In this document: positions 43,002 through 51,191 of the stretch, piece after piece
Layout of the letters: every line of letters begins with the position of its first letter
How positions within the stretch are numbered: position 1 is the first letter of the stretch
Assembly (NCBI GenBank): GCA_965248605.1
Contig: CBDFJV010000007.1
Coordinates: 434,001-498,000, forward strand
From: CAUZJF01 sp965248605
Lineage (GTDB): Bacteria > Chloroflexota > Dehalococcoidia > Lucifugimonadales > CAUZJF01
Length of the DNA: 64,000 nt
Reading direction: 5' to 3'
Notes under the pieces: generated by a model
What the model was told of the DNA's origin: nothing
What the model saw: only the letters and a program-made list of their open reading frames with translations
The model's database searches: none
Translations under genes and position numbers: made by a program

Positions 43002-43918
43002 CGAAATCGTCGAAGAGCTCCTTCAGACCCGCAAGTACCGTCACATCTGCCAAGACGCGCTGGAACGCATCGCCGAGTGGTCGGTGCAGCGCTACGAAAC
43101 GCCGGGTCAGGCGCTCAAAGCGTCGAAGCGAAAGCTGCACCAGGTCCATGGCGCCTATCTCGGGCAAGTCGACTTCGACAAGATCCATGACGCCGTAGCG
43201 TCGCTGCCGGCCCAGCCGCCTGAAGACGACCTCCGTCGAATGTGCGGCGCCATTCTAAACCTACACCCGTCGACCGCCGAGAGAATGGGGTTTCTCGCGG
43301 AGTTCTACCGGTCGCTGTTCGACGTAGTCGGTCAGCCGGCGACCGTACTCGACCTGGCTTGTGGCCTGAATCCCTTCGCTCTGCCCTGGATGGTCCTCGG
43401 AGCAAACGTCCGATACTCCGCAATCGACATCGATAGCCGACTCATCAATGCCATCAACGCCTTCTTCTCACGCGTCGACCGCCCACCGGCGGCCGAGTGC
43501 CGGGACGTCCTTGGCGTTGGGAGCGATCTGGAAGCGGACCTAGTGGTCCAACATCCTAGTATTGAAGGGTTCTGAGGTTACGGCTTGGTAGGGGCGGGTT
43601 TGAAACCCGCCCTGTCGTCGTAGCACGCCAATCTCGGCTACCCCTCATTTCAAAGATTTCGGTCTACTAGTCCTGCTTCTAAAATCGGCCCCGTGCTTGG
43701 AGCAGCAGGAAAAGGGCGCCTTTGAGCAGCTGCTGAGCCAACTTCGGTACAGGTATGCGGCGGTGTCGTTTCCGGTTGAGACGTTGAGCGGCAAGCGCAA
43801 AGGGATGCGGGGATACTACGAGCGCTTTCTCAATCAGGTGATCGACCGACTCGGCCTAACCGCGGAAACTCTGGACTTCCCAACGGAGACGGTCTACGTG
43901 ATTACACACGGCACGTAG
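42982..43918 (+). pseudogene. ArmA/RmtB/FmrO-like 16S rRNA (G1405-N7) methyltransferase, split by a MITE
   Basis: Family known to methylate G1405 of 16S rRNA and confer aminoglycoside resistance. The first part has KLHQVHGAYLG, a HPSTAERMGFLAEFYRSLF block, the SAM motif VLDLACGLNPFALP and YSAIDIDSRLINAINAFF. After the insertion come LLLKSAPCLEQQEKGAFEQL and SFPVETLSGKRKGMRGYYER, matching ArmA in order and spacing. The MITE with one CTAG copy adds 127 bases at 43540-43670. Removing it leaves 810 bases, an uninterrupted 269-codon frame through GAC CTA GTC CTG. ATG 42982 overlaps the Tgt-like gene. Confidence 0.88.
43540..43670. mobile_element. 123-bp MITE-like element, copy 3, inside the methyltransferase gene
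   Basis: The element is 43544-43666 between CTAG at 43540-43543 and 43667-43670. Because the target gene's frame is restored exactly by removing 127 bases, this copy proves a 4-bp CTAG target duplication and fixes the element's ends. It is identical to the other three copies. Confidence 0.95.
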
Positions 43919-43955
43919 CTGTCCCAGAGCGGGACTACCCTAAGCGCTCTCCAGC

Positions 43956-43982
43956 TTGCAAGACATACGTGAGGTGTATAAT
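43956..43982 (+). promoter_or_regulatory. Candidate promoter of the receiver-domain gene
   Basis: TTGCAA (43956-43961), 15 bases, TATAAT (43977-43982). The spacer is short but the -10 is a perfect match. Confidence 0.4.
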
Positions 43983-44024
43983 CGATTCGCCCGGTCTGGA
44001 GGGGTCGTGTGGTCAGAGTAAACC

Positions 44025-44657
44025 ATGACTAACGGTTCACAGCGCATTCTGGTCGTAGACGATGAAATGGACATCCGGGAGCTCTTCTCCGCCGGATTGG
44101 GCCAGCAAGGCTTCGAGTGCCTAAAGGCGGCGGATGCAGACCAGGCATCCGCGACCCTCACGGAAGAGGACGTCGACCTCGTCCTTCTGGACATCATGAT
44201 GCCCGGGAAATCCGGCATGGAGCTCTTGCCCGAAATCGCGGACCAACACCCTCAGGTCGCCGTAATCATGGTGAGCGCGGTAGGCGACATAGCTACGGGC
44301 GTCGAGGCCATGCGCAAGGGCGCCTACGACTATGTCACGAAGCCGGTGCCGATCGCCGACCTCGTCGTGCGAGTAGAGGCGGCGCTGTCAAGGCAGGCGC
44401 TGCTGCTAGAGAACGTCGAATACCAGAAGTGGCTGGAGCTAATGGTAGAAGAGCTTGCGGACGCGGTCGAAGAGCAACGCCGTCAGCTCACGGCCCTTAC
44501 ACAGCTAATCCGGTCTGACATCGGACAGGGCCCCAATATGTCGGAGAAGTCGATCAGGCTCCATACCGCAAGGTTGGGATTCGAACGGGTGCTGCAGAAG
44601 CTGTCGGGCCTTACGGGCGAAGACGATGTGGTGGAGGCCGAGCCAGCCAACGATTGA
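44025..44657 (+). CDS. Response-regulator receiver protein with coiled-coil tail
   Basis: A 210-residue protein. Residues 1-120 are a receiver domain: ILVVDDEMDIRELF with the acidic pair, LVLLDIMMPGKSG with the phospho-acceptor Asp, VIMVSAVGD and AYDYVTKPV with the Lys. The rest (about 125-200) is helical with VEEQRRQLTALTQLIRS and no DNA-binding domain, so it may act by protein contact or relay. It stands alone, convergent with the PspA locus; whether the nearby kinase phosphorylates it is unknown. Confidence 0.88.
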   Translation: MTNGSQRILVVDDEMDIRELFSAGLGQQGFECLKAADADQASATLTEEDVDLVLLDIMMPGKSGMELLPEIADQHPQVAVIMVSAVGDIATGVEAMRKGAYDYVTKPVPIADLVVRVEAALSRQALLLENVEYQKWLELMVEELADAVEEQRRQLTALTQLIRSDIGQGPNMSEKSIRLHTARLGFERVLQKLSGLTGEDDVVEAEPAND

Positions 44658-44698
44658 TCGGACGTTTCGCCTAGGCCGACAGCAAGGTAGAGAGCTGA

Positions 44699-44826
44699 CT
44701 TACCTCCTCTCCCTCGATGGGAGAGGAATGAGGTGAGGGTGATGGCGCTGACGCACAAAAGCGTCGCTGATTACCATCGACTCGACGACTTCGGACTGTT
44801 CCCCTCACCCTAGCCCTCTCCACCGG
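44699..44826. repeat. Dispersed inverted-repeat family (CCCTCACCC type)
   Basis: The spacer holds TACCTCCTCTCCCTCGATGG, then GGGAGAGGAATGAGGTGAGG, and near its right end CCCTCACCCTAGCCCTCTCC. These are inverted relatives of each other and resemble a repeat seen between genes of many bacteria. A remnant (GGAGAGGGGGCTAG) lies at 1481-1494. It probably forms a hairpin between the convergent genes and may end transcription of both. Confidence 0.6.
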
Positions 44827-44841
44827 GACGTCTCTACGTTT

Positions 44842-45549
44842 CTAGCCTTCGTCGACCTGGAGCTTGAGTGCTTCGAGCTCCTCTTCGACGGCTTCCGAGT
44901 CCTCTGAGCGGGCCAGCTCAGGAAGGACGGCTCGTTCAGTCTGGAGTGCCGGGCTCTCGAGGATTCCCAGATCGACCAGCTCTTCGATTGCGGCCGCCCT
45001 GGACTGCATCTGCTCCGTTCGGTCTTCAGCTCGCTCCAGAGACAGTCCAAGGTCCGCCAGCTCCTCCGATACGCCACTCAGAGCTTCTGTTATCGTGACC
45101 TGGGCCTCTGCTCTGCTGTAGCGGGCGGCCAGCACCTCCTGCCGAGCGAAGAAGGCTTCGATTTGCGAGGCCAGTCTCTGCTCGACCAGAGTTAGGACCT
45201 CTTCTTCTTGCTGCAGGTGCTCGACCTGCTCTTCGAGGTGGCCTAGCTCGCCAGTCGCGACTTGCTTGAGTTGGAGGGCGAGGCGCGCCTGGTTCTCTCG
45301 GCCGGCCTTCAGGGCCTTGCGCGCCTGCCCTTCCAGTTGGGGCAGTTTCTCCCTCGCAAACACGGTCTTGTTTCGTAGCTGTTGCTTCGAAGACGCTACT
45401 CTGATCTGCGCCTGGCGCACCTTTGAGAGCAGTGAGCGTTGCTTCTTGTGGGCGATCTCGAACACCTGGCGTGGGTCTTCCGCAGGAGCCAGCAACGCGT
45501 TCATCCATACCTTCACCACCAGTACCAGCCTTCGCAGGATTGCATTCAT
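44842..45549 (-). CDS. PspA/IM30-family protein (first of two)
   Basis: About 235 residues, nearly all coiled coil, with the PspA plan: an amphipathic N-terminus (MNAILRRLVLVVKVWMNALL), EDPRQVFEIAHKKQRSLLSK and long heptads with EALSGVSEELADLGLSLERA. A C-terminal acidic segment ends it. PspA/IM30 proteins form ESCRT-III-like oligomers that protect membranes under stress. The ATG at 45549 has GAGGTAG eight bases upstream; the longer frame to 45576 lacks a site. It is the last gene of the minus-strand stress locus and a paralogue of the gene at 47244. Confidence 0.87.
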   Translation of the reverse strand: MNAILRRLVLVVKVWMNALLAPAEDPRQVFEIAHKKQRSLLSKVRQAQIRVASSKQQLRNKTVFAREKLPQLEGQARKALKAGRENQARLALQLKQVATGELGHLEEQVEHLQQEEEVLTLVEQRLASQIEAFFARQEVLAARYSRAEAQVTITEALSGVSEELADLGLSLERAEDRTEQMQSRAAAIEELVDLGILESPALQTERAVLPELARSEDSEAVEEELEALKLQVDEG

Positions 45550-45581
45550 GTCGGCTACCTCGGGATGACTCAGCACAGGCT

Positions 45582-46403
45582 CTACGAAGTTACCGGCCCG
45601 CCCGTGGCGCCGGCCAAATGGGCTGACGACGGGTCAGTCCCGGACCCCGCGTTCTCGCCAACTCCGGGCGTCTCGCCCGCAGCGTCGCGCCGCCGGTCAC
45701 GCTGGATCCGCCAGTAGTAGGTACCGAGACCACCCATCGCCGCGAGAGTGATCAGGCGCATGACGAGGACCTTTATCACGTCGATCTTCTCGTCGCCAAG
45801 CCCGGCGGTAGTTAGCATGTACAGCCCTACCTCGTCCTTCGTCTTCTCCTTGACCGTCGCGGCGATGGTCTTTTCATCCACGGTCTGCCCCGACAACGAC
45901 CTCCGTACGCCGACCTCGACGCTCGTCGCCGCCGACGGATAGAGTGAGTGGGGCTCGTATATCACCTCCGCGACTAACACCGTGCCCAAGTAAGCCGCGA
46001 GCGCGGCCGCCGTAAAGGCGATCGTGACCTTTCTTGGCATGACGAACGCGAAGGAGAGCAGCACGGGGAAGTAGAGCACGTAGAAGGGACTGAAAAAGCC
46101 CTTGCCCCCCGGCCAGACGAGGACGGCTGCGGTGATTACAGCGAGGTCCACGATGCCTACGACCGTGATCAATCTCGAGTTGGCAGGCCGTTCGGTGATG
46201 TACCTGCCGTGCAGGTAGAAATTGACTGCGACGAGCACCACCACCGGTACGATGGCGACCGCAAGCTGGCCGGGGTCCTGGGTCACCCAGAGGGTCAGCA
46301 GGACGCCCGCCGCTATCAGGAACCAACGGGCCCAGATCGTCACAACTTGGCCGAAAAAGACGTCTTCGGCCGATTCTTGCTGTGTGTTACGGATGTCGTT
46401 CAT
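45582..46403 (-). CDS. Six-helix membrane protein homologous to the kinase sensor domain
   Basis: About 273 residues with roughly six membrane helices. Blocks RWFLIAAG, NFYLHGRYITERP, DLAVITAAV and FYVLYFPVLLSFAFVMPRK repeat, in order, the membrane part of the histidine kinase at 49005 (RWFLIAVW, NAYLHWRIVTDRP, DLAIITIGI, FFVLYYPALLGLALVSPSR). It lacks a kinase domain. A soluble loop (about 160-210) sits before the last helix. The ATG at 46403 has AGGAG eight bases upstream. It may sense the same signal as the kinase or anchor PspA. Confidence 0.8.
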   Translation of the reverse strand: MNDIRNTQQESAEDVFFGQVVTIWARWFLIAAGVLLTLWVTQDPGQLAVAIVPVVVLVAVNFYLHGRYITERPANSRLITVVGIVDLAVITAAVLVWPGGKGFFSPFYVLYFPVLLSFAFVMPRKVTIAFTAAALAAYLGTVLVAEVIYEPHSLYPSAATSVEVGVRRSLSGQTVDEKTIAATVKEKTKDEVGLYMLTTAGLGDEKIDVIKVLVMRLITLAAMGGLGTYYWRIQRDRRRDAAGETPGVGENAGSGTDPSSAHLAGATGGPVTS

Positions 46404-46463
46404 TTCATTGACTCCTTTTGTTGAGTTCGGACTGACGACACGGCCGTCGGAGCACTGCACCGG

Positions 46464-47213
46464 CTAACGCAACTGGGCCTTCAGGCTCTCTCGGGCCTGC
46501 TCGGCGGCTTCCCGGCGCTGCCTCTCGATCCTCCAGTACGCCGTGCCGCAGAAAGCTACCGCCGCCAGCATCAGGAGGCGCACCATGATGACTTCCGGGT
46601 TATCGCCGCTGTAAGTAGATACGGCGGTAAGTCCGTAGATCGCGATGGCCGAGCCGGCGAAAATGAACGTCATCTGGGTCCCAAAGGCCACTGAAAAAGC
46701 CAGAATGGCAGGGAAGTAGAAGACGTAGGTATCCGAATCGAATCCGCCTTGGGCCAAAACAATCAAAGTGATGGCCACCAGGTCGGCGACACTGGCGCCG
46801 TACACAACCGGCGCCAGGGCCGGACGCTTCATGAGCACCTGGGTGTGCAGGTAGAAGTTGGCTCCCGCGAGGCCGAGGATCACCACGATCATGACGCGCA
46901 GATCGGCGATTCCGTCCTGATCGGGGTGGATCAGGGCCAGCGCTAGGCCCGCGACCACCAAGACCCACCGCGCGGCGATGATCACTTGTTGACCGTGGAC
47001 GAGGTCCTCGGTCCGCTCCATGAAACTGCGGAACACGTTGGGCCTTTCGTCGACGATGTCCCGGCCACGTGGCTCAGCGGCATTCTCGAGCGACACACGG
47101 TCCATCTTCTCTTGCTTTTCGCGCGACTTAGTCTTCTTCTTTACCGAGGCGCCACAGTTCGTGCAAAACGAACTGGATGGCGCATTCTCCGTATCGCAAG
47201 TCTGGCAACGCAT
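46464..47213 (-). CDS. Zinc-ribbon membrane protein homologous to the kinase sensor domain
   Basis: A 249-residue protein. An N-terminal zinc ribbon (CQTCDTENAPSSSFCTNCG, four cysteines as two CxxC) is followed by a charged linker and about six helices. The membrane part has RWVLVVAG, NFYLHTQVLMKRP, DLVAITLIV and TYVFYFPAILAFSVAFG, again repeating the kinase's membrane module. There is no kinase domain. It sits between a second sensor-like gene and a PspA gene, so the three are likely expressed together. Function is inferred from the shared module. Confidence 0.8.
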   Translation of the reverse strand: MRCQTCDTENAPSSSFCTNCGASVKKKTKSREKQEKMDRVSLENAAEPRGRDIVDERPNVFRSFMERTEDLVHGQQVIIAARWVLVVAGLALALIHPDQDGIADLRVMIVVILGLAGANFYLHTQVLMKRPALAPVVYGASVADLVAITLIVLAQGGFDSDTYVFYFPAILAFSVAFGTQMTFIFAGSAIAIYGLTAVSTYSGDNPEVIMVRLLMLAAVAFCGTAYWRIERQRREAAEQARESLKAQLR

Positions 47214-47243
47214 TTGATACCTCCTTATTCGAGTGCTGTCGCA

Positions 47244-48011
47244 CTAACTCTTCGATTCATCCGGTCCGGCGCTCTGGTCGTCGTGGCCGCTTTCGAGGGC
47301 GGGAGGCGTTCCCGACATCCCGAGCTTTGCCTCCAGGGCGGCCAGCTCCTGGTCGACCGCCTCATCGGCCATCCCCTGGCTCAACTCTCGTTCTACCGGG
47401 TCCGTCCCGTGCTCGGGCAGGGCCAGAGACCCGACCTCGAAAAGCGAGCCGATGGCGCTCGCCCGCGCCTGCATCCGCTCGGTCTTCTCGGCGGCACGAC
47501 CGAGGGCCATGCCTAGATCGGCGAACTCTCCTGATACGCCGGACAGCGCCTCTGTCACCCGGACCTGGGCCTGGGCCGCGGTGTACCGGGCAGAGATCGC
47601 ATCCCGACGCGTACGAAACTCCTCGATTCGCGCCGCCAGCTGCTGCTCGGTTTGGGTCAGTCGCTGCTCTTCGCCCGCGACCTCGACCACCTGGAGATCG
47701 AGCTGCTCGAGCTCGGACAGAATAGTCTGCTTCCGCTCCAGAGCCATCCGCGCCAGGTCCGGCCGACTCGCCTTGAGCGCCCGGGCGGCCTGGTCTTCGA
47801 GCTGAGGCACCTGGGAACGGAGGCTGGCCGCTTGCCGCTCGAGCCGTACCTTGGACGTGGCCACCTCGACGAGGCCTTGCTTGGTCTTGCGAAGCAGCTC
47901 ATGTTGCTGCTCGTAGGCGTAGTCGACCAACTGACGCGGGTCTTCCATCCGGTCCACGGCGGAGTTCGCTTTCATCTTGAAGACCATCAGGATGCGCGAT
48001 AAAAGTCCCAC
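47244..48011 (-). CDS. PspA/IM30-family protein (second of two)
   Basis: A 255-residue coiled-coil protein. It starts MGLLSRILMVFKMKANSAVD, has RMEDPRQLVDYAYEQQHELL, the typical PspA opening, and EALSGVSGEFADLGMALGRA, nearly the same as its paralogue at 44842. The C-terminal 40 residues are Ser/Asp-rich. The GTG at 48011 has GGAGGTG six bases upstream. It begins the second half of the stress locus, downstream of the kinase and regulator genes but separated from them by a MITE copy. Confidence 0.9.
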   Translation of the reverse strand: MGLLSRILMVFKMKANSAVDRMEDPRQLVDYAYEQQHELLRKTKQGLVEVATSKVRLERQAASLRSQVPQLEDQAARALKASRPDLARMALERKQTILSELEQLDLQVVEVAGEEQRLTQTEQQLAARIEEFRTRRDAISARYTAAQAQVRVTEALSGVSGEFADLGMALGRAAEKTERMQARASAIGSLFEVGSLALPEHGTDPVERELSQGMADEAVDQELAALEAKLGMSGTPPALESGHDDQSAGPDESKS

Positions 48012-48138
48012 ATCTGCACCTCCTTCTTCGTGATGCGACGATTCTGAAGGAGGGCGTCAGACGACAACAGGGTCGAAAGTAACCAATCGGCGTGGTAGGG
48101 GGTACTGGGAGGAGGGGTTAGGGTTTGGGGGTTAGGGA

Positions 48139-48269
48139 CTAGTAGACCGAAATCTTTGAAATGAGGGGTAGCCGAGATTGGCGTGCTACGACGACAGGGC
48201 GGGTTTCAAACCCGCCCCTACCAAGCCGTAACCTCAGAACCCTTCAATACTAGGATGTTGGACCACTAG
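48139..48269. mobile_element. 123-bp MITE-like element, copy 4, inside a G/T-rich tract
   Basis: The element is 48143-48265 between CTAG at 48139-48142 and 48266-48269, same orientation as copy 1 and identical. The flanks (GGGTTAGGGA before, GGTAAGGGG after) rejoin into one telomere-like tract when it is removed. It fills most of the 331-base spacer 48012-48342 between the regulator gene and the PspA gene; a 21-base palindrome inside could form a hairpin in that transcript. Confidence 0.9.
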
Positions 48270-48342
48270 GGTAAGGGGTGTGGATTGCTTACGCCGCTGA
48301 TGGGGAGGATTGAAGAAGGGGAACTAGCCGCTCGCTTTGAGG

Positions 48343-49008
48343 CTACTCGCGCTCGGGTTTGTCGCCGGCCAGGCCATGCTGGACGGCAAAGGCGGCAGCT
48401 TCGCTGCGGCGGCTCATGTCGAGCTTGTCGAGGATACGGCTGACGTGATTGCGGGCGGTGTTCTCGCCGATAATGAGTTGTGCGGCGATCTCTTTGTTCG
48501 TGAGGCCTTGCGCCACTAAAGCGAGGACCTCTTTCTCTCGTTCCGAAAGGAGGGCGACCTCCCGGTCTTCCTCTTTTACGCTCAGCTCGCGCAGGCGCGC
48601 CAGAACACGTGCCGTTACGCCGGGGTCGAGCAGAGACTCGCCTCCGGCGGCTGATCTAATAGCGTTCAGCAGCTCCGCCCGGCGCGTGTTCTTCAAAAGG
48701 TAGCCGGCCGCACCGGCCATGATGGAGGCCATTACCGCCTGCTCGTCGCTATAACTGGTAAGCATCACGACCTTGGTTTCAGGCAGGACCTCCCGGAGCA
48801 TCCGACAGGCCTGTATGCCGTCTAGCCCCGGCATCCGCACGTCCATGAGGACGACATCCGGCCGGCTGAACTCGGCCTCCCTCAGAGCCGCCTTGGCGTC
48901 GCCTGTATCAGCGACGACGTCGATGTCGGCTTCCGGCTCGACCGCGGCCTTCAGCCCCAGGCGGACAACCTCGTGGTCGTCGACGATCATCACCTTGATA
49001 GGTTTCAT
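48343..49008 (-). CDS. NarL/LuxR-type response regulator
   Basis: A 221-residue transcription factor. The receiver part has VMIVDDHEVVRLGLK, DVVLMDVRMPGLDGIQACR with the phospho-acceptor Asp, and VVMLTSYSDE. The HTH part has LLSEREKEVLALVAQGLTNK and the recognition helix NHVSRILDKLD. Its ATG overlaps the kinase stop (ATGA), so kinase and regulator are coupled, as in LiaRS- and NarXL-type systems. Likely targets are its own locus and the PspA genes. Confidence 0.94.
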   Translation of the reverse strand: MKPIKVMIVDDHEVVRLGLKAAVEPEADIDVVADTGDAKAALREAEFSRPDVVLMDVRMPGLDGIQACRMLREVLPETKVVMLTSYSDEQAVMASIMAGAAGYLLKNTRRAELLNAIRSAAGGESLLDPGVTARVLARLRELSVKEEDREVALLSEREKEVLALVAQGLTNKEIAAQLIIGENTARNHVSRILDKLDMSRRSEAAAFAVQHGLAGDKPERE

Positions 49009-50288
49009 GCTTCAACTCCTTGTGCCGGCAGCTCGACGTTGATTCTCGTCCCTCCGCCTGGGGTGCCGGCGATGCCAAAGCACCCCGCCAGCTCCTCTGC
49101 CCGCTGGCGCATGTTTTGCAGGCCATATCCGGGGCGAATTCCGGTGCTCTCGAAACCGACCCCGTCGTCCCGCACGGACAGGCGAATACGGTCCCGCTCG
49201 TACGCCAGCCCGATGTCCACCTTGGACGCGCTGGCGTGTTTCAAGACGTTGGCTAGGGCTTCCTGGAGAATTCGGTAAAAGGCCGAAGCGACGGTAACCG
49301 AAACCTCCACCGGCTCACCTTGGACTTCGAGCTGGATAGGGATTCCCGCGACGGTCCGAAACTCCCTCACCTGATTCTCGGCGATCGCCGCTATGTCGCG
49401 TTCTCCGGCGAGTAGAGGTTTCAGGTCGTAGATATAGTGACGAGACTCGAGCAGGGTCTTCTTGGCCAGCGGTACCAGTTTTTCAAGCTGGTCGTGCAGA
49501 GGGCCCTCGACTTGCTCGGCAAGGTCGGCGCACGTCTCGAGGTTGAGGCTCAGCGCATAGATCGACTGCGCTATGCCGTCGTGAATCTCACGTGCGATGC
49601 GGCTCCGTTCTGTCTGCGCCGCCAGCTCGGCTTCCTGGGTCTTCCTTTGGAGCTCAAGGTTCTCCGCGGCCCGCTCCTGCTCCGCCTCGACCGCCTGACG
49701 CCGGCGGTCGAGCTCGATTCGCGCCATCAGCTGCGCGACCGCGACGACCGCGAACATGGTGGCGATCCTTATGATCAGGATTCTCTCTTCTTTCTCAGCG
49801 ATAATCGGCGGTTCGGCCATTCCGAAGCTGATGGCCGCATATGAAACAGCGACCACCGCCGTCACGCCGAAGGTGAGGCGCCTGGACGGAGAGACCAACG
49901 CCAGTCCAAGCAGGGCCGGGTAGTAGAGGACGAAGAACGTATTGCGGAACGCGGAGGTTATCGATATGCCGATCGTGATTATCGCCAGGTCCATTGTGCT
50001 CATGGCAATGACGTATGGCAAAGTGAGGGGTCTGTCGGTCACGATTCTCCAATGGAGGTAGGCGTTGAGTATCCCTACCGAGATGACCAGCAGGTTCATT
50101 GCGACGAAGTCTGAAGTCAGCGAGAGTTCCGGTATCTCGGCCCTGTAGTTGTGAAGGGATAACCACACGGCGATCAGAAACCAACGTACCCAGACCGCTA
50201 TCCGCTGTGTGTAGCGGTAGTCATCGAAGACAGCGTACGCCGGGACCTGCTCGTTGGTCACGTTGCGGAACCATCCGAAAAAGCTCAA
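49005..50288 (-). CDS. NarL-family sensor histidine kinase (HisKA_3)
   Basis: A 427-residue kinase. About six N-terminal membrane helices (residues about 30-190) form the module shared with the two proteins at 45582 and 46464. A coiled linker (about 195-225) follows. The HisKA_3 dimerisation part has RSRIAREIHDGIAQSIYALS with the phospho-His; the HATPase domain ends with DDGVGFE, RPGYGLQNMRQRAEELAG and GGGTRINVELP. No periplasmic domain of size is seen, so the signal is probably in the membrane, which fits a PspA-type envelope stress system. Confidence 0.94.
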   Translation of the reverse strand: MSFFGWFRNVTNEQVPAYAVFDDYRYTQRIAVWVRWFLIAVWLSLHNYRAEIPELSLTSDFVAMNLLVISVGILNAYLHWRIVTDRPLTLPYVIAMSTMDLAIITIGISITSAFRNTFFVLYYPALLGLALVSPSRRLTFGVTAVVAVSYAAISFGMAEPPIIAEKEERILIIRIATMFAVVAVAQLMARIELDRRRQAVEAEQERAAENLELQRKTQEAELAAQTERSRIAREIHDGIAQSIYALSLNLETCADLAEQVEGPLHDQLEKLVPLAKKTLLESRHYIYDLKPLLAGERDIAAIAENQVREFRTVAGIPIQLEVQGEPVEVSVTVASAFYRILQEALANVLKHASASKVDIGLAYERDRIRLSVRDDGVGFESTGIRPGYGLQNMRQRAEELAGCFGIAGTPGGGTRINVELPAQGVEA

Positions 50289-50362
50289 TGGCTGTACACG
50301 TTATACAAGGAAATCGTACTCTTCTGGGGTTTTGACGTTGTTCCCCGCAAGATAGTGTGCTC

Positions 50363-50391
50363 AAAGTAGCACAGTCGATATGGTGGGTCAA
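50363..50391 (-). promoter_or_regulatory. Candidate promoter of the kinase-regulator operon
   Basis: On the minus strand TTGACC (50391-50386), 17 bases, TACTTT (50368-50363) preceded by TGC. It lies 75 bases before the kinase start codon. Confidence 0.42.
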
Positions 50392-50480
50392 CACAATCCG
50401 AACCAATGGTCGATAGGCGTGCTACTATGTGCCAATAGTACGTTTGTAACGTGTGGGCTACGCCGCCGTCGGGATAGGCT

Positions 50481-51125
50481 GTGGCGCCAGAAGTGAACGA
50501 CACCGAACCCGAAACCGTTCAAGCCGGCCAGCGCACCGTCCCCAGCGCCTCGGAGCCTTCGAAACGAAGGCTCAACCGTCGCGACGTTCTTCTGCTCGGA
50601 CTTGCTCTCGCGATAGTGGCGGCCATCTCCCTCGGCGCCCTACTGTATCGAGACAGGGTCGAAGACCTGAGCGTGGCTGGGTACCTCGGAATCCTACTGG
50701 CGAACGCAATCGCCAGTGCGACGATCGTTCTTCCCGTGCCTGGGATTGCAACGGTGATAATCGGCGCCACAACCTGGAACCCCGTGTTGGTAGGAATTGC
50801 CGGTGGCACGGGCTCGACAATCGGGGAGTTCACAGCCTACATTGCTGGAGCTAGCGCTCGTTCGAGCGTGGACCGTATCATGGCCGATAGCAAGTGGTAT
50901 TCAAGGTCCGAGAGGTGGATGCGCCGCCACGGGTTCCTGACCGTTTTCCTCCTAGCTGCGACCCCCAACCCGTTCATGGACTTCGCTGGCCTGGCGTCAG
51001 GGTCGCTGGGATATTCGGCCCGGCGGTTCGTCATCGCGTGCTGGCTCGGCAAGGTGGTCAAGAACGTGCCGGTCGCTCTGGCCAGCTATTGGGGTGCGGA
51101 AACTGTCCTGCGGTTCTTCGATTAG
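50481..51125 (+). CDS. VTT/DedA-like membrane protein
   Basis: A 214-residue membrane protein of the SNARE-associated/VTT domain group. It has a charged N-terminus of about 35 residues, a first helix (DVLLLGLALAIVAAISLG), then the ATIVLPVPGIATVIIGA and GIAGGTGSTIGEFTAYIAG re-entrant region, and FLAATPNPFMDFAGLASG with the family's N-P-x-x-D loop. VTT/DedA proteins handle lipid carriers such as undecaprenyl phosphate. The GTG at 50481 starts it. It is divergent from the kinase gene. Confidence 0.82.
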   Translation: MAPEVNDTEPETVQAGQRTVPSASEPSKRRLNRRDVLLLGLALAIVAAISLGALLYRDRVEDLSVAGYLGILLANAIASATIVLPVPGIATVIIGATTWNPVLVGIAGGTGSTIGEFTAYIAGASARSSVDRIMADSKWYSRSERWMRRHGFLTVFLLAATPNPFMDFAGLASGSLGYSARRFVIACWLGKVVKNVPVALASYWGAETVLRFFD

Positions 51126-51191
51126 CGAGCGACGACGCCCTCGCTGCGGCACCTCGCCGAAGCCCGTTTGGGAGACTTGCAGCAAGCCTCT

